From NCBI RefSeq assembly GCF_013364355.1, contig NZ_CP054931.1, positions 2,356,001 through 2,420,000 of the forward strand: 64,000 bases of DNA, read 5' to 3'. Position numbers and translations under genes: made by a program. The first letter of the stretch is position 1, and each line of letters opens with the position of its first letter. Below the pieces are notes generated by a model. The model saw only the letters and a program-made list of their open reading frames with translations, searched no databases and was not told where the DNA came from. The DNA comes from Stenotrophomonas sp. NA06056 (GTDB taxonomy: Bacteria; Pseudomonadota; Gammaproteobacteria; Xanthomonadales; Xanthomonadaceae). This document shows positions 51,884 through 60,942 of the stretch, in pieces.

Positions 51884-52858
51884 TCAAAACCCCGGCAACC
51901 CCGGCGGATTGGTCTGCGATCGCGGCACCGCTTCTTCGGCCACGTTCCAGCGCGCCAGCACCTTGGCGTAGGTACCGCTGCTGATCTGGGTGTTCAGCGC
52001 CTGGGTCACCGCGTCGGCCAGACCGCTGCCCTTGCGGGTGGTCACCGAGATCGCTGCCGCATCGGGCCAGCCGCCCGGGAACAGGCCTACCCGGCGTACC
52101 TTGCCATCGCGTGCCGAATAGGCGCCGGTGGCATTCGGCTCGAACGACACATCCGCGCGACCGGTGATCACCGCCAGCCGCCCGATCACCGCGTCATCGA
52201 AGTACTGGTACTCCACCGGTTTCAGGCCTGCGGCGATGTTCTGCTTGTCCCATTGGCGCAGGATCTGGTCCTGGTTGGTGCTGGCGCCCACCACCACTTT
52301 CAGCCCGGCCACGTCGGCGGGCGTGGCGATCTTCTGGATCGGCCCGTCGGTGCGGGTATAGATGCCCAGCAGGTCGAAACGGTAGCTGGAGAAGTCGAAC
52401 TTCTTCTTGCGCTCTTCAGTGACCGTCACGTTCGACAGCACCGCATCGTACTTGCCCGATTCCAGCCCCAGCGGCCAGTCGGCCCAGGCCACCGGCACCA
52501 CCACCAGCTTCAGGCCGAGGCCATCGGCGATCAATCGTGCGATATCGGGCTCCACGCCCACCACTTCCTTGCTGTCGGCACCGTAGTCGGCCAACGGCAG
52601 CTGGCCGGGATGGGTGGCGATGGTGAAGGCGCCCGGGGTGACGAAACGGTAGCCGGCCGGAATCAGCGCCTGTGCCTTCGGATCGGGCGTACCCTTCAGC
52701 AGCTCCGCGTTGCTGGCTGCCAGCGATGTCGCCGCAATGGGTACGCCGTCGGGGGCCTGGCGCACACGTGCGTAGACGATGCCGGCGATGCCGATGACCA
52801 GCACACCGACGATCAACAGGGTGCTGCGCGTGGGACGTCGCTGCGATGCTGGGCTCAT
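51884..52858 (-). CDS. ABC transporter solute-binding protein (amino-acid/cystine family 3)
   Basis: 324 residues from ATG 52858. An N-terminal membrane anchor (TLLIVGVLVIGIAGIVYA) without a lipobox is followed by the family-3 SBP fold: VGVEPDIARLIADGLG, SGKYDAVLSNVTVTEER, ADVAGLKVVVGASTNQ. Family 3 members bind amino acids, cystine or S-substituted cysteines. It is the last gene of the minus-strand cluster, 19 bp after the permease-ATPase gene. The C-terminus keeps the usual Gly-x-Tyr-x-lys pattern (SSGTYAKVLARW). Confidence 0.87.
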   Translation of the reverse strand: MSPASQRRPTRSTLLIVGVLVIGIAGIVYARVRQAPDGVPIAATSLAASNAELLKGTPDPKAQALIPAGYRFVTPGAFTIATHPGQLPLADYGADSKEVVGVEPDIARLIADGLGLKLVVVPVAWADWPLGLESGKYDAVLSNVTVTEERKKKFDFSSYRFDLLGIYTRTDGPIQKIATPADVAGLKVVVGASTNQDQILRQWDKQNIAAGLKPVEYQYFDDAVIGRLAVITGRADVSFEPNATGAYSARDGKVRRVGLFPGGWPDAAAISVTTRKGSGLADAVTQALNTQISSGTYAKVLARWNVAEEAVPRSQTNPPGLPGF

Positions 52859-52877
52859 GGGGGTTTCTCGAAAGGGG

Positions 52878-54620
52878 TTACAGGCGGGTGGCAAGGAAAT
52901 CGGCTGTGCGTTGCTGGCGCGGGCGCTCGAACAGCGCCTCCGGCGTGCCCTGCTCGATCACCCGGCCCTGGTCCATCATCACTACGTGGTCGGCCACGCG
53001 GCGGGCGAAGCCCAGTTCGTGGGTGACGATCACCAGCGTGGTGCCGGAGCTGGCCAGCTCCTCGATCACGCTCAGCACCTCCGACACCAGCTCCGGGTCC
53101 AGCGCCGAGGTCGGCTCGTCGAACAGCAGCACCTTCGGCTGCAACGCCAGCGCGCGGGCAATGGCCACGCGCTGCTGCTGGCCGCCGGACAGCTGGCGCG
53201 GGAAGGCATCGGCCTTGTCGGCCAACCCCACCCGCTCCAGCAGCGTGCGCGCCTGCTGCTCAGCCTGTGCACGCGAGACACCGCGCACGGCGATGGGTGC
53301 TTCGATGATGTTCTCCAGCGCGGTCATGTGCGGGAACAGGTTGAAGCCCTGGAACACCATGCCGACTTCCGCGCGACGGCGGCGGATCTCGCCCTCCGGC
53401 AGCTCGTACAGCGTGTCGCCGTCGCGACGGTAGCCGATCAGTTGCCCGCCCACGGTGACGAAGCCACTGTCAGCGCGTTCAAGATGATTGATCAGCCGCA
53501 GCAGCGTGGACTTGCCGGCACCGGACGGGCCGATCAGCACGGTCACGCTGCCCGCCTTCAGTTCCAGGTGCACGTCATCCAGCACGGACTGCTCGCCGAA
53601 GGTCTTGCCCACGCCCTGCAGGGAAACCGCCGCGCCCGTGCCCGCCTCGATCGGAACGGCAAAGGTCGCGCGGCTGGGCACGCGTGCAATGGCCGGGACC
53701 ACCGGGCGCGGTGACGTCGACGGTACCCGCGACACGCTGCGCTCATGCTGCAGCTGGCCGCGCGCGAAACGCTGCTCCACCCGCCGTTGCAGCAGCGACA
53801 GCACCGTCAGGATCACCAGGTACCAGACCGTGGCCACCATCAGCAGCGGCACCACCTCCAGGTTGCGCCGGTAGATCACCTGCACCGTATAGAACAGCTC
53901 CGGCAGCGCCAGCACGTAGACCACCGAGGTGCTCTTGGCCAGGGCGATCACATCGTTGAAGGCAGCCGGCAGGATCGAACGCATCGCCTGCGGCAGGATG
54001 ATGCGGCGTACCTGCCGACCGCGTGGCAGGCCCAGCGCGGCGGCGGCTTCGTACTGGCCATGGTCGACCGACAGGATGCCGCCACGGATCACCTCGGCCG
54101 AGAACGCCGCCTGGTTCAAGGTGAGGCCGAGTACCGCCGCAGTGAACACACCGATCAACTGCGTGGTCGGGTACGAGAACAGGCTGATGCCGGTGAACGG
54201 CACGCCCAGTTCGATGGTGCTGTACAGGTAGCCCAGGTTGTTCAGCAACAGCAACAGCACCAGCAGCGGAATCGAGCGGAACAGCCACACGTAACCCCAC
54301 GACACCGCCGACAGCAACGGTGAGCCGGAGACGCGGGCCAGCGCCAGCAACGTGCCCAACGCAAAACCGAGGCCGGTACCAAGCGCGGTCAGCAGCAGGG
54401 TGCGCCCCAGCCCTTCCAGTACCGGGCGGGCGAAGAACCATTCAGCGAACGTGCCCCAGCCCCAGCGTGGGTTGCCCAGCACCGACTGCAGCCCGATCAG
54501 GATCAGCGCCAGTGCCAGCACCGTACCGATCACCTGCAGTGGATGCCGTGCCGGCACGATCTTCAGCGCCGTGGCCGGCTGGCGGGGAATGCCCTCGATG
54601 GCGGTGGAAGGCGTACTCAT
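52878..54620 (-). CDS. Fused ABC permease and ATPase (amino-acid type)
   Basis: 580 residues: an N-terminal HisM-type permease (about 30-285, with the EAA-like EAAAALGLPRGRQVRRIILPQ) joined by a linker to a full ATPase (about 325-580) with Walker A GPSGAGKSTL, signature LSGGQQQRVAIARAL, Walker B VLLFDEPTSALDP and the switch His (VTHE). Most relatives encode these as two genes. Its start overlaps the stop of the GNAT gene's neighbour by 4 nt (ATGA). Imports the ligand of the solute-binding protein encoded next. Confidence 0.92.
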   Translation of the reverse strand: MSTPSTAIEGIPRQPATALKIVPARHPLQVIGTVLALALILIGLQSVLGNPRWGWGTFAEWFFARPVLEGLGRTLLLTALGTGLGFALGTLLALARVSGSPLLSAVSWGYVWLFRSIPLLVLLLLLNNLGYLYSTIELGVPFTGISLFSYPTTQLIGVFTAAVLGLTLNQAAFSAEVIRGGILSVDHGQYEAAAALGLPRGRQVRRIILPQAMRSILPAAFNDVIALAKSTSVVYVLALPELFYTVQVIYRRNLEVVPLLMVATVWYLVILTVLSLLQRRVEQRFARGQLQHERSVSRVPSTSPRPVVPAIARVPSRATFAVPIEAGTGAAVSLQGVGKTFGEQSVLDDVHLELKAGSVTVLIGPSGAGKSTLLRLINHLERADSGFVTVGGQLIGYRRDGDTLYELPEGEIRRRRAEVGMVFQGFNLFPHMTALENIIEAPIAVRGVSRAQAEQQARTLLERVGLADKADAFPRQLSGGQQQRVAIARALALQPKVLLFDEPTSALDPELVSEVLSVIEELASSGTTLVIVTHELGFARRVADHVVMMDQGRVIEQGTPEALFERPRQQRTADFLATRL

Positions 54621-55177
54621 GCCACCGCTCCGTGCAATGCGATGTCGGGCGCGACGCCCACTTGCGGCTGCGGTACCAGATGCTTTTCGAACGGAAGATG
54701 CGCGATGGTTTCCGGATCCGCATCCAGATCGAACAGCGCGGTGTAGCCGTGGCTGAGGTACAGGCCGACGGCCTCCGGCTGGCGGAAGCCGGTGGTCAGG
54801 AACACGCGCCGATAGCCTTGCCGCGCGGCCTGGTCTTCCAGTTCCTGCAGCACGCGACGGGCGATGCCCTGCCTGCGCAGGCCAGGCAGCGTCCAGATGC
54901 GCTTGAACTCGGCGGTATCGTCGTCGCGATGCGGCATGAACGCGCCGCCGGAGATTGCCACGCCGTCGCGCAGCAGCAGCACGAACGCACCCACCGGGGC
55001 CGCGAATGCTTCCGCCGGGTAGCGCTGCAGTTCTTCGCGGGCGCTGCCACCAATCCGACGGCGCACGTCCGCATAGCGGTTGTCGTATTCCTGTTCCAGG
55101 CCGTCGAACAAGGGACGCGCCAACGGGTCATCCACCGCGGTGTACAGGAAGCGATCGTTGTCGTATCGCACGCTCAT
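54617..55177 (-). CDS. GNAT N-acetyltransferase (SnaA/SnaB-like by context)
   Basis: 186 residues from ATG 55177. Motif A FKRIWTLPGLRRQGIARRVL and the late YLSHGYTALFDLDAD are GNAT signatures. ATGA overlaps on both sides tie it to the transporter and to the M20 deacetylase. In the Bacillus subtilis yxe/ytm operons the equivalent enzyme acetylates S-substituted cysteine before oxidation; that role here is inferred from the neighbours. Confidence 0.85.
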   Translation of the reverse strand: MSVRYDNDRFLYTAVDDPLARPLFDGLEQEYDNRYADVRRRIGGSAREELQRYPAEAFAAPVGAFVLLLRDGVAISGGAFMPHRDDDTAEFKRIWTLPGLRRQGIARRVLQELEDQAARQGYRRVFLTTGFRQPEAVGLYLSHGYTALFDLDADPETIAHLPFEKHLVPQPQVGVAPDIALHGAVA

Positions 55178-56394
55178 GCCACGTCCTCCACCAGGTAGTG
55201 CTCGGCCAGGCGCGCCCATAGACTGGCCGCGGGGGCGATGGCCGCATCGTTGAACACATAGCGCGGGCTGTGCAGCGGCGCGCTGTCGCCGTTGCCGACG
55301 AATACGAAACTTCCCGGCCGCGCCTGCAGCAGGAAGGCGAAGTCCTCGCTGGCGGTACGCGGTGCGAAGGCCTCCACCACCTGCCCTGCGCCGAACCCCT
55401 GCACCGCCACCTCGCGGATGTAGGCCGTCTGCTCGGGGTGGTTGATCACGCTGGGGAAGCCGCGCGGGAATTCGATCTCGGCACGCGCACCAAACGCGGC
55501 GGCGGTCTGTTCGGCAACGTCGGTGACCCGCCGCCGCAGCGTATCGCGCACCTCCGGCAGGTACGCACGCACGGTCAGCTTCAGCTCGACCACATCGGGG
55601 ATGACATTGGCCGCCTGCCCACCGTGGATCGAACCCACCGTCACCACGCCCATCTGCCGCGGGTCAACATTGCGCGACACCACGCTCTGCAGCGCAGTGA
55701 TGATGTGTGCGGCCGCCAGGATCGGGTCGACGCTGCCCTGCGGTTCGGCGCCGTGGCCACCCTTGCCGATCACCCGCAGCCGCGCCCAGTCCACCGAGGC
55801 CATCGCCGGTCCGTCGACGAAGCCGAAGTGCCCCACCGGCACACCCGGCCAGTTGTGCAGGCCATAGATGGCATCGACCGGAAAGCGCTCGAACAGGCCA
55901 TCGGCGATCATCTTCGAAGCGCCCGATCCCGTTTCCTCGGCCGGCTGGAATACCAGCTGCAACGTGCCGTCGAAACGGCCGTGATGGGCCAGGTAGTGGG
56001 CGGCCGAGAGCAGGATGGCGGTATGGCCATCGTGGCCGCAGGCGTGCATCAGGCCTTCGCGCTGGCTGGCATAGGCCAGCCCGGATTCCTCACGGATCGG
56101 CAGCGCGTCGATGTCGGCGCGCAGGCCCAACCGGCGGCTGCCCTGCCCGCGCTGCAGCGTACCGACCACGCCGGTGCCACCGATACCAGTGCTGACCGCG
56201 TAGCCCCATTGCTGCAGCAGTTCCGCCACGCGGGCACTGGTTCGGTGTTCTTCGAACGCCAGTTCCGGGTGCTGGTGCAGGTCATGGCGGATCGCGATGG
56301 CCTGGTCGGCACGTGCTGCGATCTCGGGCAGTACGCCCGTTGCTGGCGAATTCCGCCGGGCATGGCCCGGCGCTACCGAAATATCTCCGCTCAT
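55174..56394 (-). CDS. M20 family amidohydrolase/deacetylase
   Basis: 406 residues from ATG 56394. Metal-binding motifs LMHACGHDGHTAILL, FQPAEETGSGA and GKGGHGAEPQGSVD, and the late APRTASEDFAFLLQ, identify an M20D enzyme (hippurate/N-acyl-amino-acid hydrolase type; YxeP/SndB relatives). Its stop overlaps the GNAT start; 4 bp separate its start from the monooxygenase stop. The first 15 codons are made of a GTAG-type palindrome, so the natural start may be uncertain. Likely removes the acetyl group after S-dealkylation. Confidence 0.88.
   Translation of the reverse strand: MSGDISVAPGHARRNSPATGVLPEIAARADQAIAIRHDLHQHPELAFEEHRTSARVAELLQQWGYAVSTGIGGTGVVGTLQRGQGSRRLGLRADIDALPIREESGLAYASQREGLMHACGHDGHTAILLSAAHYLAHHGRFDGTLQLVFQPAEETGSGASKMIADGLFERFPVDAIYGLHNWPGVPVGHFGFVDGPAMASVDWARLRVIGKGGHGAEPQGSVDPILAAAHIITALQSVVSRNVDPRQMGVVTVGSIHGGQAANVIPDVVELKLTVRAYLPEVRDTLRRRVTDVAEQTAAAFGARAEIEFPRGFPSVINHPEQTAYIREVAVQGFGAGQVVEAFAPRTASEDFAFLLQARPGSFVFVGNGDSAPLHSPRYVFNDAAIAPAASLWARLAEHYLVEDVA
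56354..56376 (-). repeat. GTAG-type palindrome inside the M20 reading frame
   Basis: On the minus strand GTAGCGCCGGGCCATGCCCG and the following GCG form a SMAG-type unit. It is translated as VAPGHARR within the N-terminal extension of the amidohydrolase, a rare coding location for these repeats. Confidence 0.7.
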
Positions 56395-56398
56395 CGCC

Positions 56399-57742
56399 TT
56401 ATCCCACCTTAAGCGCCGGCTCGGCGTCGGTCGCATAACGGCTGGCCTTGCGCGGCAGGCCCAGGTGGTCGCGCAAGGTCTGCCCTTCCAGCACGCTGCG
56501 GTGGTAGCCACGCGCTTCCAGCAGCGGCAGCACCAAGGTCACGAAATCATCCAGGCCTTCGCGCTGCGCGGCGAAGCCGAGGATGAAGCCATCGCTGGCG
56601 CCGGCGTCGAACCAGCGGATCAGCTCATCGGCCACATGCTCCGGCGTACCAATGAAGTTCGGCCGCGGGCTCACCGCCTGCAGTGCCACCTGGCGCAGGC
56701 TCAGGCCCTGCTCGCGCGCGTCCTGCTTGATGCGGTCGGTGGTGGAGCGGAAGGAATTGGCACCGATATCGCCCAGTTCCGGGAACGGCGCATCCGGGTC
56801 GTACTGGCTGAAGTCGTGGTGGTCGAAGAAGCGTCCCAGATATGCCAGTGCATCGTCCAACCCGGCCAGCGCGGCAATCGCCTGGTACTTGGCCTCGGCT
56901 TCTTCCGCGGTACGGCCAACGATCGGGCCGATGCCCGGGAAGATCTTGACGTCACCGGCGCTGCGGCCATGGACGATCGCCGAGTTCTTCACCTTCTGGG
57001 TGAACGCACGGGTCTCCTCCAGCGACGGCGCGTGGGTGAACACCGCATCGGCGTACTTTCCGGCCAGCGCAATGCCATCGTCGGACGAACCAGCCTGGAA
57101 GATCACCGGCTGCCCCTGCGGCGAGCGCTGGATGTTGAGCGGACCTTCCACCTGGAAGAAGCGGCCTTTGTGGTCGAGGCGACGGAACTTTTCCGGTGCG
57201 AAGAACGTGCCGCTGTCGCGGTCGCGCACGAATGCATCGTCATCCCACGAGTCCCACAGGCCCTGCACCACTTCAAGGTACTCATCGGCAATCTGGTAAC
57301 GCAGCGCGTGTTCCGGATGCGGGCGGCCATAGTTGCGGCCCGATCCTTCCAGCGGCGAGGTCACCACGTTCCAACCGGCACGGCCACCGCTGAGAAGGTC
57401 CAGCGAGGCGAACTGGCGGGCCACGGTGAACGGATCGCTGTACGAGGTGGAGAGCGTGCCGGCCAGGCCGATCTTCTTGGTTGCCGTCGCCAGTGCCGAC
57501 AGCAGCGAGATCGGCTCGAAGCGGTTGAGGAAATGCGGGATCGACTTCTCGTTGATGTACAGGCCGTCAGCGACGAAGCCGAAGGCGATGCCGTTGTCCT
57601 CGGCGGTTCGCGCGATGTCGATGTAATAGCCCAGGTTGACGCTGGCATCGGGCGCGTTGGACGGATGCTTCCAGGCATGCATGTGGCTGCCGGGGCCCTG
57701 CAGCATGATGCCGAATGGGATGGGACGGGGGGTCGTGCTCAT
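56399..57742 (-). CDS. NtaA/SnaA/DszA-type flavin monooxygenase
   Basis: 447 residues from ATG 57742. Family signatures: [18 protein letters not shown] near the N-terminus, [30 protein letters not shown] and [20 protein letters not shown]. These enzymes use reduced FMN from a separate reductase to cleave C-N or C-S bonds; YxeK/CmoJ of B. subtilis belong here. Located between the deacetylase and a second luciferase-like gene, it is the prime candidate for C-S cleavage in this cluster. Confidence 0.9.
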   Translation of the reverse strand: MSTTPRPIPFGIMLQGPGSHMHAWKHPSNAPDASVNLGYYIDIARTAEDNGIAFGFVADGLYINEKSIPHFLNRFEPISLLSALATATKKIGLAGTLSTSYSDPFTVARQFASLDLLSGGRAGWNVVTSPLEGSGRNYGRPHPEHALRYQIADEYLEVVQGLWDSWDDDAFVRDRDSGTFFAPEKFRRLDHKGRFFQVEGPLNIQRSPQGQPVIFQAGSSDDGIALAGKYADAVFTHAPSLEETRAFTQKVKNSAIVHGRSAGDVKIFPGIGPIVGRTAEEAEAKYQAIAALAGLDDALAYLGRFFDHHDFSQYDPDAPFPELGDIGANSFRSTTDRIKQDAREQGLSLRQVALQAVSPRPNFIGTPEHVADELIRWFDAGASDGFILGFAAQREGLDDFVTLVLPLLEARGYHRSVLEGQTLRDHLGLPRKASRYATDAEPALKVG

Positions 57743-57758
57743 GGGGTCGCTCCAGCAG

Positions 57759-58736
57759 TCAGGCCACCGCCGCGCGGGGTGCGGGCGACAGCAGTTCAAG
57801 GGACGTCAGGCGTGCGTCGAGGTCGGCCACCGGCGCGTCGAGGATGAATTCACCCACGCCGAAGCGCCGGTGCAGCGCATCCAGCTCGCTGCGTACGTGC
57901 TGCGCATCGCCAGACAACACGCTGGGGCGTGTCTCCTCGATGCGGAAATCGGTCACACCCACCTGCCGTGCGTACTCGGCAGCGGCCTCGGGGCTGGGCA
58001 GGTTCACCGTCTGTCCGGGGCCCAGGTGCAGCTTGTAGACCCGCAGCGCGCCGATATGACGCGCAGCGGCCTCGCTGGTGGGCGCGGCGAAGGCCACGGT
58101 TGCCAACAGCGGTGCATGCGTGGACACCGCGCGATACGCCCCGAAGGCGGCCTCGATGTGCTTCGGGTCACCATCAAAGTGCGCGGCATACACGAAGCGC
58201 CAGCCCAGTTCGGCCGCCTGCCGCGCGCTCTGCGGGCTGGCGCCCAGCAGGAAGCGCTCCGCCAGCGTCTGCGGAGTCGGCCGCGCCTGCGCATCCGCCT
58301 GCGTATTGGACAGATACCCTTCCAGGTCGCGCAGCTGCTGGTCGAAATTGGCGAATGCCGGACGACCGGCGGCCAATGCGGCAGTCGATGCCGGCAGACC
58401 GCCCGGTGCCTTGCCCACGCCCAGATCCACGCGCCCCGGCGCCAATGCGGCCAGCAGATTGAAGTTCTCGGCCACCTTGTACGGCGCGTAGTGGCGCAGC
58501 ATCACCCCGCCACTGCCGATGCGGATGCGTCGGGTCTGCGCCAGCACCCACGCCGCCAGCACCTCCGGTGCCGGGCTGGCCAACGTCGGCGCCGCGTGGT
58601 GCTCGGCAAACCAGTAACGGTGGTAGCCCAGCTGCTCGGCGCGCTGCGCCAGCTGCAGGCTGTTGCGCAGCGCCTGTTCCGGCGTGCTGCCGTCGGCCAC
58701 CGGGCTCTTGTCCAACACGCTGGTGAGGTAGCTCAT
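57759..58736 (-). CDS. LLM-class flavin-dependent oxidoreductase
   Basis: 325 residues from ATG 58736. Bacterial-luciferase fold markers: [51 protein letters not shown]. The HH pair near residue 50 and the [13 protein letters not shown] strand are typical of the YtmO/CmoO-like group. It needs reduced flavin, presumably from the FMN reductase of the same cluster. Confidence 0.88.
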   Translation of the reverse strand: MSYLTSVLDKSPVADGSTPEQALRNSLQLAQRAEQLGYHRYWFAEHHAAPTLASPAPEVLAAWVLAQTRRIRIGSGGVMLRHYAPYKVAENFNLLAALAPGRVDLGVGKAPGGLPASTAALAAGRPAFANFDQQLRDLEGYLSNTQADAQARPTPQTLAERFLLGASPQSARQAAELGWRFVYAAHFDGDPKHIEAAFGAYRAVSTHAPLLATVAFAAPTSEAAARHIGALRVYKLHLGPGQTVNLPSPEAAAEYARQVGVTDFRIEETRPSVLSGDAQHVRSELDALHRRFGVGEFILDAPVADLDARLTSLELLSPAPRAAVA

Positions 58737-58750
58737 CGTCACGTCCTCGC

Positions 58751-59113
58751 TCAGGGATGGGCCACGGGAATGCCCAGCAGGCCGTTCAGTGCCGCCAGGA
58801 TCGGCTCGGCACCGGAGATGTACTGGCGCTGCTGGTACTCACCACTGGCGTGTTCATTGACCACGCCCTGCGGCAGCACCAGCTTCGGCAGCGACTGGTC
58901 CTGCTCGCCGATCTCGGCGATCACCTCGCGGCGCGGCCGGCTGAAGCCGATGCGGCGCACGTCCAGCTGCGCGTCCAGGCCGTCGATGCTCGACAGCGCC
59001 CCTTCCAGCAGCAGACTGTGCCGGCAGAAGAAGCGTTGTCCGGGCAGCTGGCCGTCCTCGAACTCGCGGTCCAGCAGGAACAGGATGGGTTTGTGGGTTG
59101 CGTCTACAGCCAC
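58751..59113 (-). CDS. DUF3088 family protein
   Basis: 120 residues from a GTG at 59113 (ACGAGGA upstream). KPILFLLDREFEDGQLPGQR, FCRHSLLLEGAL and LPKLVLPQG fit DUF3088, a thioredoxin-fold-like family seen beside luciferase-like monooxygenases in proteobacterial sulfur/organic-compound clusters. The Phe-Cys-Arg-His segment could be a redox site; function unknown. A longer upstream start exists but has poor coding character. Confidence 0.78.
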   Translation of the reverse strand: MAVDATHKPILFLLDREFEDGQLPGQRFFCRHSLLLEGALSSIDGLDAQLDVRRIGFSRPRREVIAEIGEQDQSLPKLVLPQGVVNEHASGEYQQRQYISGAEPILAALNGLLGIPVAHP

Positions 59114-59279
59114 GGAATCGTCCTCGTAGGGGCCGGCAATGCACTGCCGCTTCGATATCGATGCTAGAGAAGGACGGCCGGATGCCAGCGCCAGAACTCG
59201 ACAATCCACGGTCGGATCCGGCCATGCAGATGCAGGTTGGCAATAAGCAGACTGCCGGCTGTTATGGACGCTCGCGGCG

Positions 59280-60305
59280 TCAGGCCGCCTGCGCGGGCGC
59301 GCGCCAGCCCAGTGCCGGCGCGATGTCCTCGATCACCGTGGTGAGGATGCGCCGGTAGTCCTGCTCGGGCAGCTCATAGGGCAGTTCCACCCGCAGCTCG
59401 TCCACGTGCTGCAGCAGCGGATCGGCCTGCAACCGCGCGATGATCTGCGCCGTGCTGCCGACCACGTCGGGGGCGAACATCGTGCGTCGCGGCCCTTGGG
59501 GCGCCAGGGTGCGCGCATGCCGCTGCGCACTGAAGGCGTCGATCCGCTGGCGCGTGGCCGCATCCACACCCTCGGTGGGCACCAGCACCCGCCCCACCGC
59601 CACGCGGCGCGGGCTGTCCACCGGCAGTGCCGCGCGATAGGCCTGCAGGTGCTGCAGTTGGGCGCCAAAGAAGTCATCACTCAGCTCGGCGCGGTTGACG
59701 TTGCCCAGCAGCAGATGCAGCCCCTGCTCACCCGCCGAACGCGCCGACTGCAGAGAGCCAGCGCCATACCAGACCCGATCCACCAGCCCGGGCGCGTGTG
59801 GCTGCAATCGCGGACGATAGCGGGTGGCGGCATTACCGACTTCGGCGTCCGCGTCACCCAACGGCTCACCCCGCAGCGCTTCCAGCAACCGCGCCACCCG
59901 ACCATGGGAAAAGTCGATGTGCGCAGGGTCGCTGTCGTACAGCAAGGGCCCAACCAGTTCCCCGTGCGGCGGCGCACCGGTACTGACGCCCACCTGCAAC
60001 CGGCCACCGGCCAGCGCGTCCAGCAAGGACAGATCCTCGGCCAGGCGGAACGGTGTTTCATAGCCCAGCTGGATCACCGCACTGCCCAGCTCGATGCGCG
60101 TGGTGTGCTGGCTGGCCGCCGCCAGGAACACCGCTGCCGAGCTGATACCCGGTTCCAGGTGACGGTGGCGCACCCACGCACCGTCATAACCCAGCTGTTC
60201 GGCAAACGCGATCAACGCCAGCGTCGCATCCAGGCCCGCACGCGGTTGTTCCGGCAGATAGCTTCCGGGCGTGAGGAACGCCAGGTGCCGCAGCTGCACC
60301 GCCAC
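59280..60305 (-). CDS. LLM-class flavin-dependent oxidoreductase
   Basis: 341 residues from ATG 60305. Luciferase-like fold: YDGAWVRHRHLEPGISSAAV, IELGSAVIQLGYETPFRLAED, RLQVGVSTGAP. Third flavin monooxygenase of the cluster. It lies 3 bp downstream of the FMN reductase stop, so the reductase and this enzyme are co-translated. Between its stop and DUF3088 is a 166-bp gap without recognisable signals, which may hold a second promoter. Confidence 0.88.
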   Translation of the reverse strand: MAVQLRHLAFLTPGSYLPEQPRAGLDATLALIAFAEQLGYDGAWVRHRHLEPGISSAAVFLAAASQHTTRIELGSAVIQLGYETPFRLAEDLSLLDALAGGRLQVGVSTGAPPHGELVGPLLYDSDPAHIDFSHGRVARLLEALRGEPLGDADAEVGNAATRYRPRLQPHAPGLVDRVWYGAGSLQSARSAGEQGLHLLLGNVNRAELSDDFFGAQLQHLQAYRAALPVDSPRRVAVGRVLVPTEGVDAATRQRIDAFSAQRHARTLAPQGPRRTMFAPDVVGSTAQIIARLQADPLLQHVDELRVELPYELPEQDYRRILTTVIEDIAPALGWRAPAQAA

Positions 60306-60308
60306 GTC

Positions 60309-60890
60309 CTAGGCGATCCTGCGCAGCGGCGCCGGCAGCGCCGCCGCCAAGGGTGCAATGTGTCCCGCTGCACGCTCGGCCGCCAGTTGGATGCGCGCCT
60401 GCAGAGCAGCACTGTTGATACGGTCACCATCGAAATCAGCCGGCGTGGCATACACCCCGATAGGCAACGTATGCGCCTGCAGGAAGCTGAAAAGTGGCCG
60501 CAGCTGATGGTCGATCACCAGCGCGTGGCGCTCGCTGCCACCGGTCGCGGCCAGCAGCACCGGCGTATCCACCAGCGCATCCAGTTCAATGAAGTCGATC
60601 AGGTGCTTGAACAGGCCCGGATAGGACCCGCGATACACCGGCGTGGCCGCCACCAGCAGCTGCGCCGATTCAATCGTGGCCAGCGCGCGCTCCACCTGCG
60701 GCTCCACTTCACTGCGCTGCAGCGCCTGCCCCAGCGAGCGCGCGATCGGCGCCAGCTCGACCAGCTCCACGCTGATGTTCACCCGTTCGCGCAGTTCTTC
60801 CAGCAGATGCCGCACCAGCAGCAACGTGCGCGAGTTGGCCGATGCCGTCGGCGAACCAATCAACGCAACCACATTCAATGCAGATGACAT
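60309..60890 (-). CDS. NADPH-dependent FMN reductase (SsuE/MsuE-like)
   Basis: 193 residues. Flavodoxin-like: LIGSPTASANSRTLLLV phosphate loop, ATPVYRGSYPGLFKHLIDF and LLAATGGSERHALVIDHQLRP are the SsuE/MsuE hallmarks. It supplies reduced FMN to the luciferase-like monooxygenases of the cluster. A GTAG repeat lies between it and the upstream TonB-receptor gene. Confidence 0.9.
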   Translation of the reverse strand: MSSALNVVALIGSPTASANSRTLLLVRHLLEELRERVNISVELVELAPIARSLGQALQRSEVEPQVERALATIESAQLLVAATPVYRGSYPGLFKHLIDFIELDALVDTPVLLAATGGSERHALVIDHQLRPLFSFLQAHTLPIGVYATPADFDGDRINSAALQARIQLAAERAAGHIAPLAAALPAPLRRIA

Positions 60891-60903
60891 GAAACGCTCC
60901 CAT

Positions 60904-60927
60904 GTAGCGCCGAGCCACGCTCGGCTG
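60904..60927. repeat. GTAG-type palindrome
   Basis: GTAG at 60904 followed by GCCGAGCCACGCTCGGC (60909-60925) in the 52-bp gap between the receptor and FMN-reductase genes. It may attenuate read-through from the receptor gene. Confidence 0.75.
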
Positions 60928-60942
60928 CGTGTTGCATGAACC

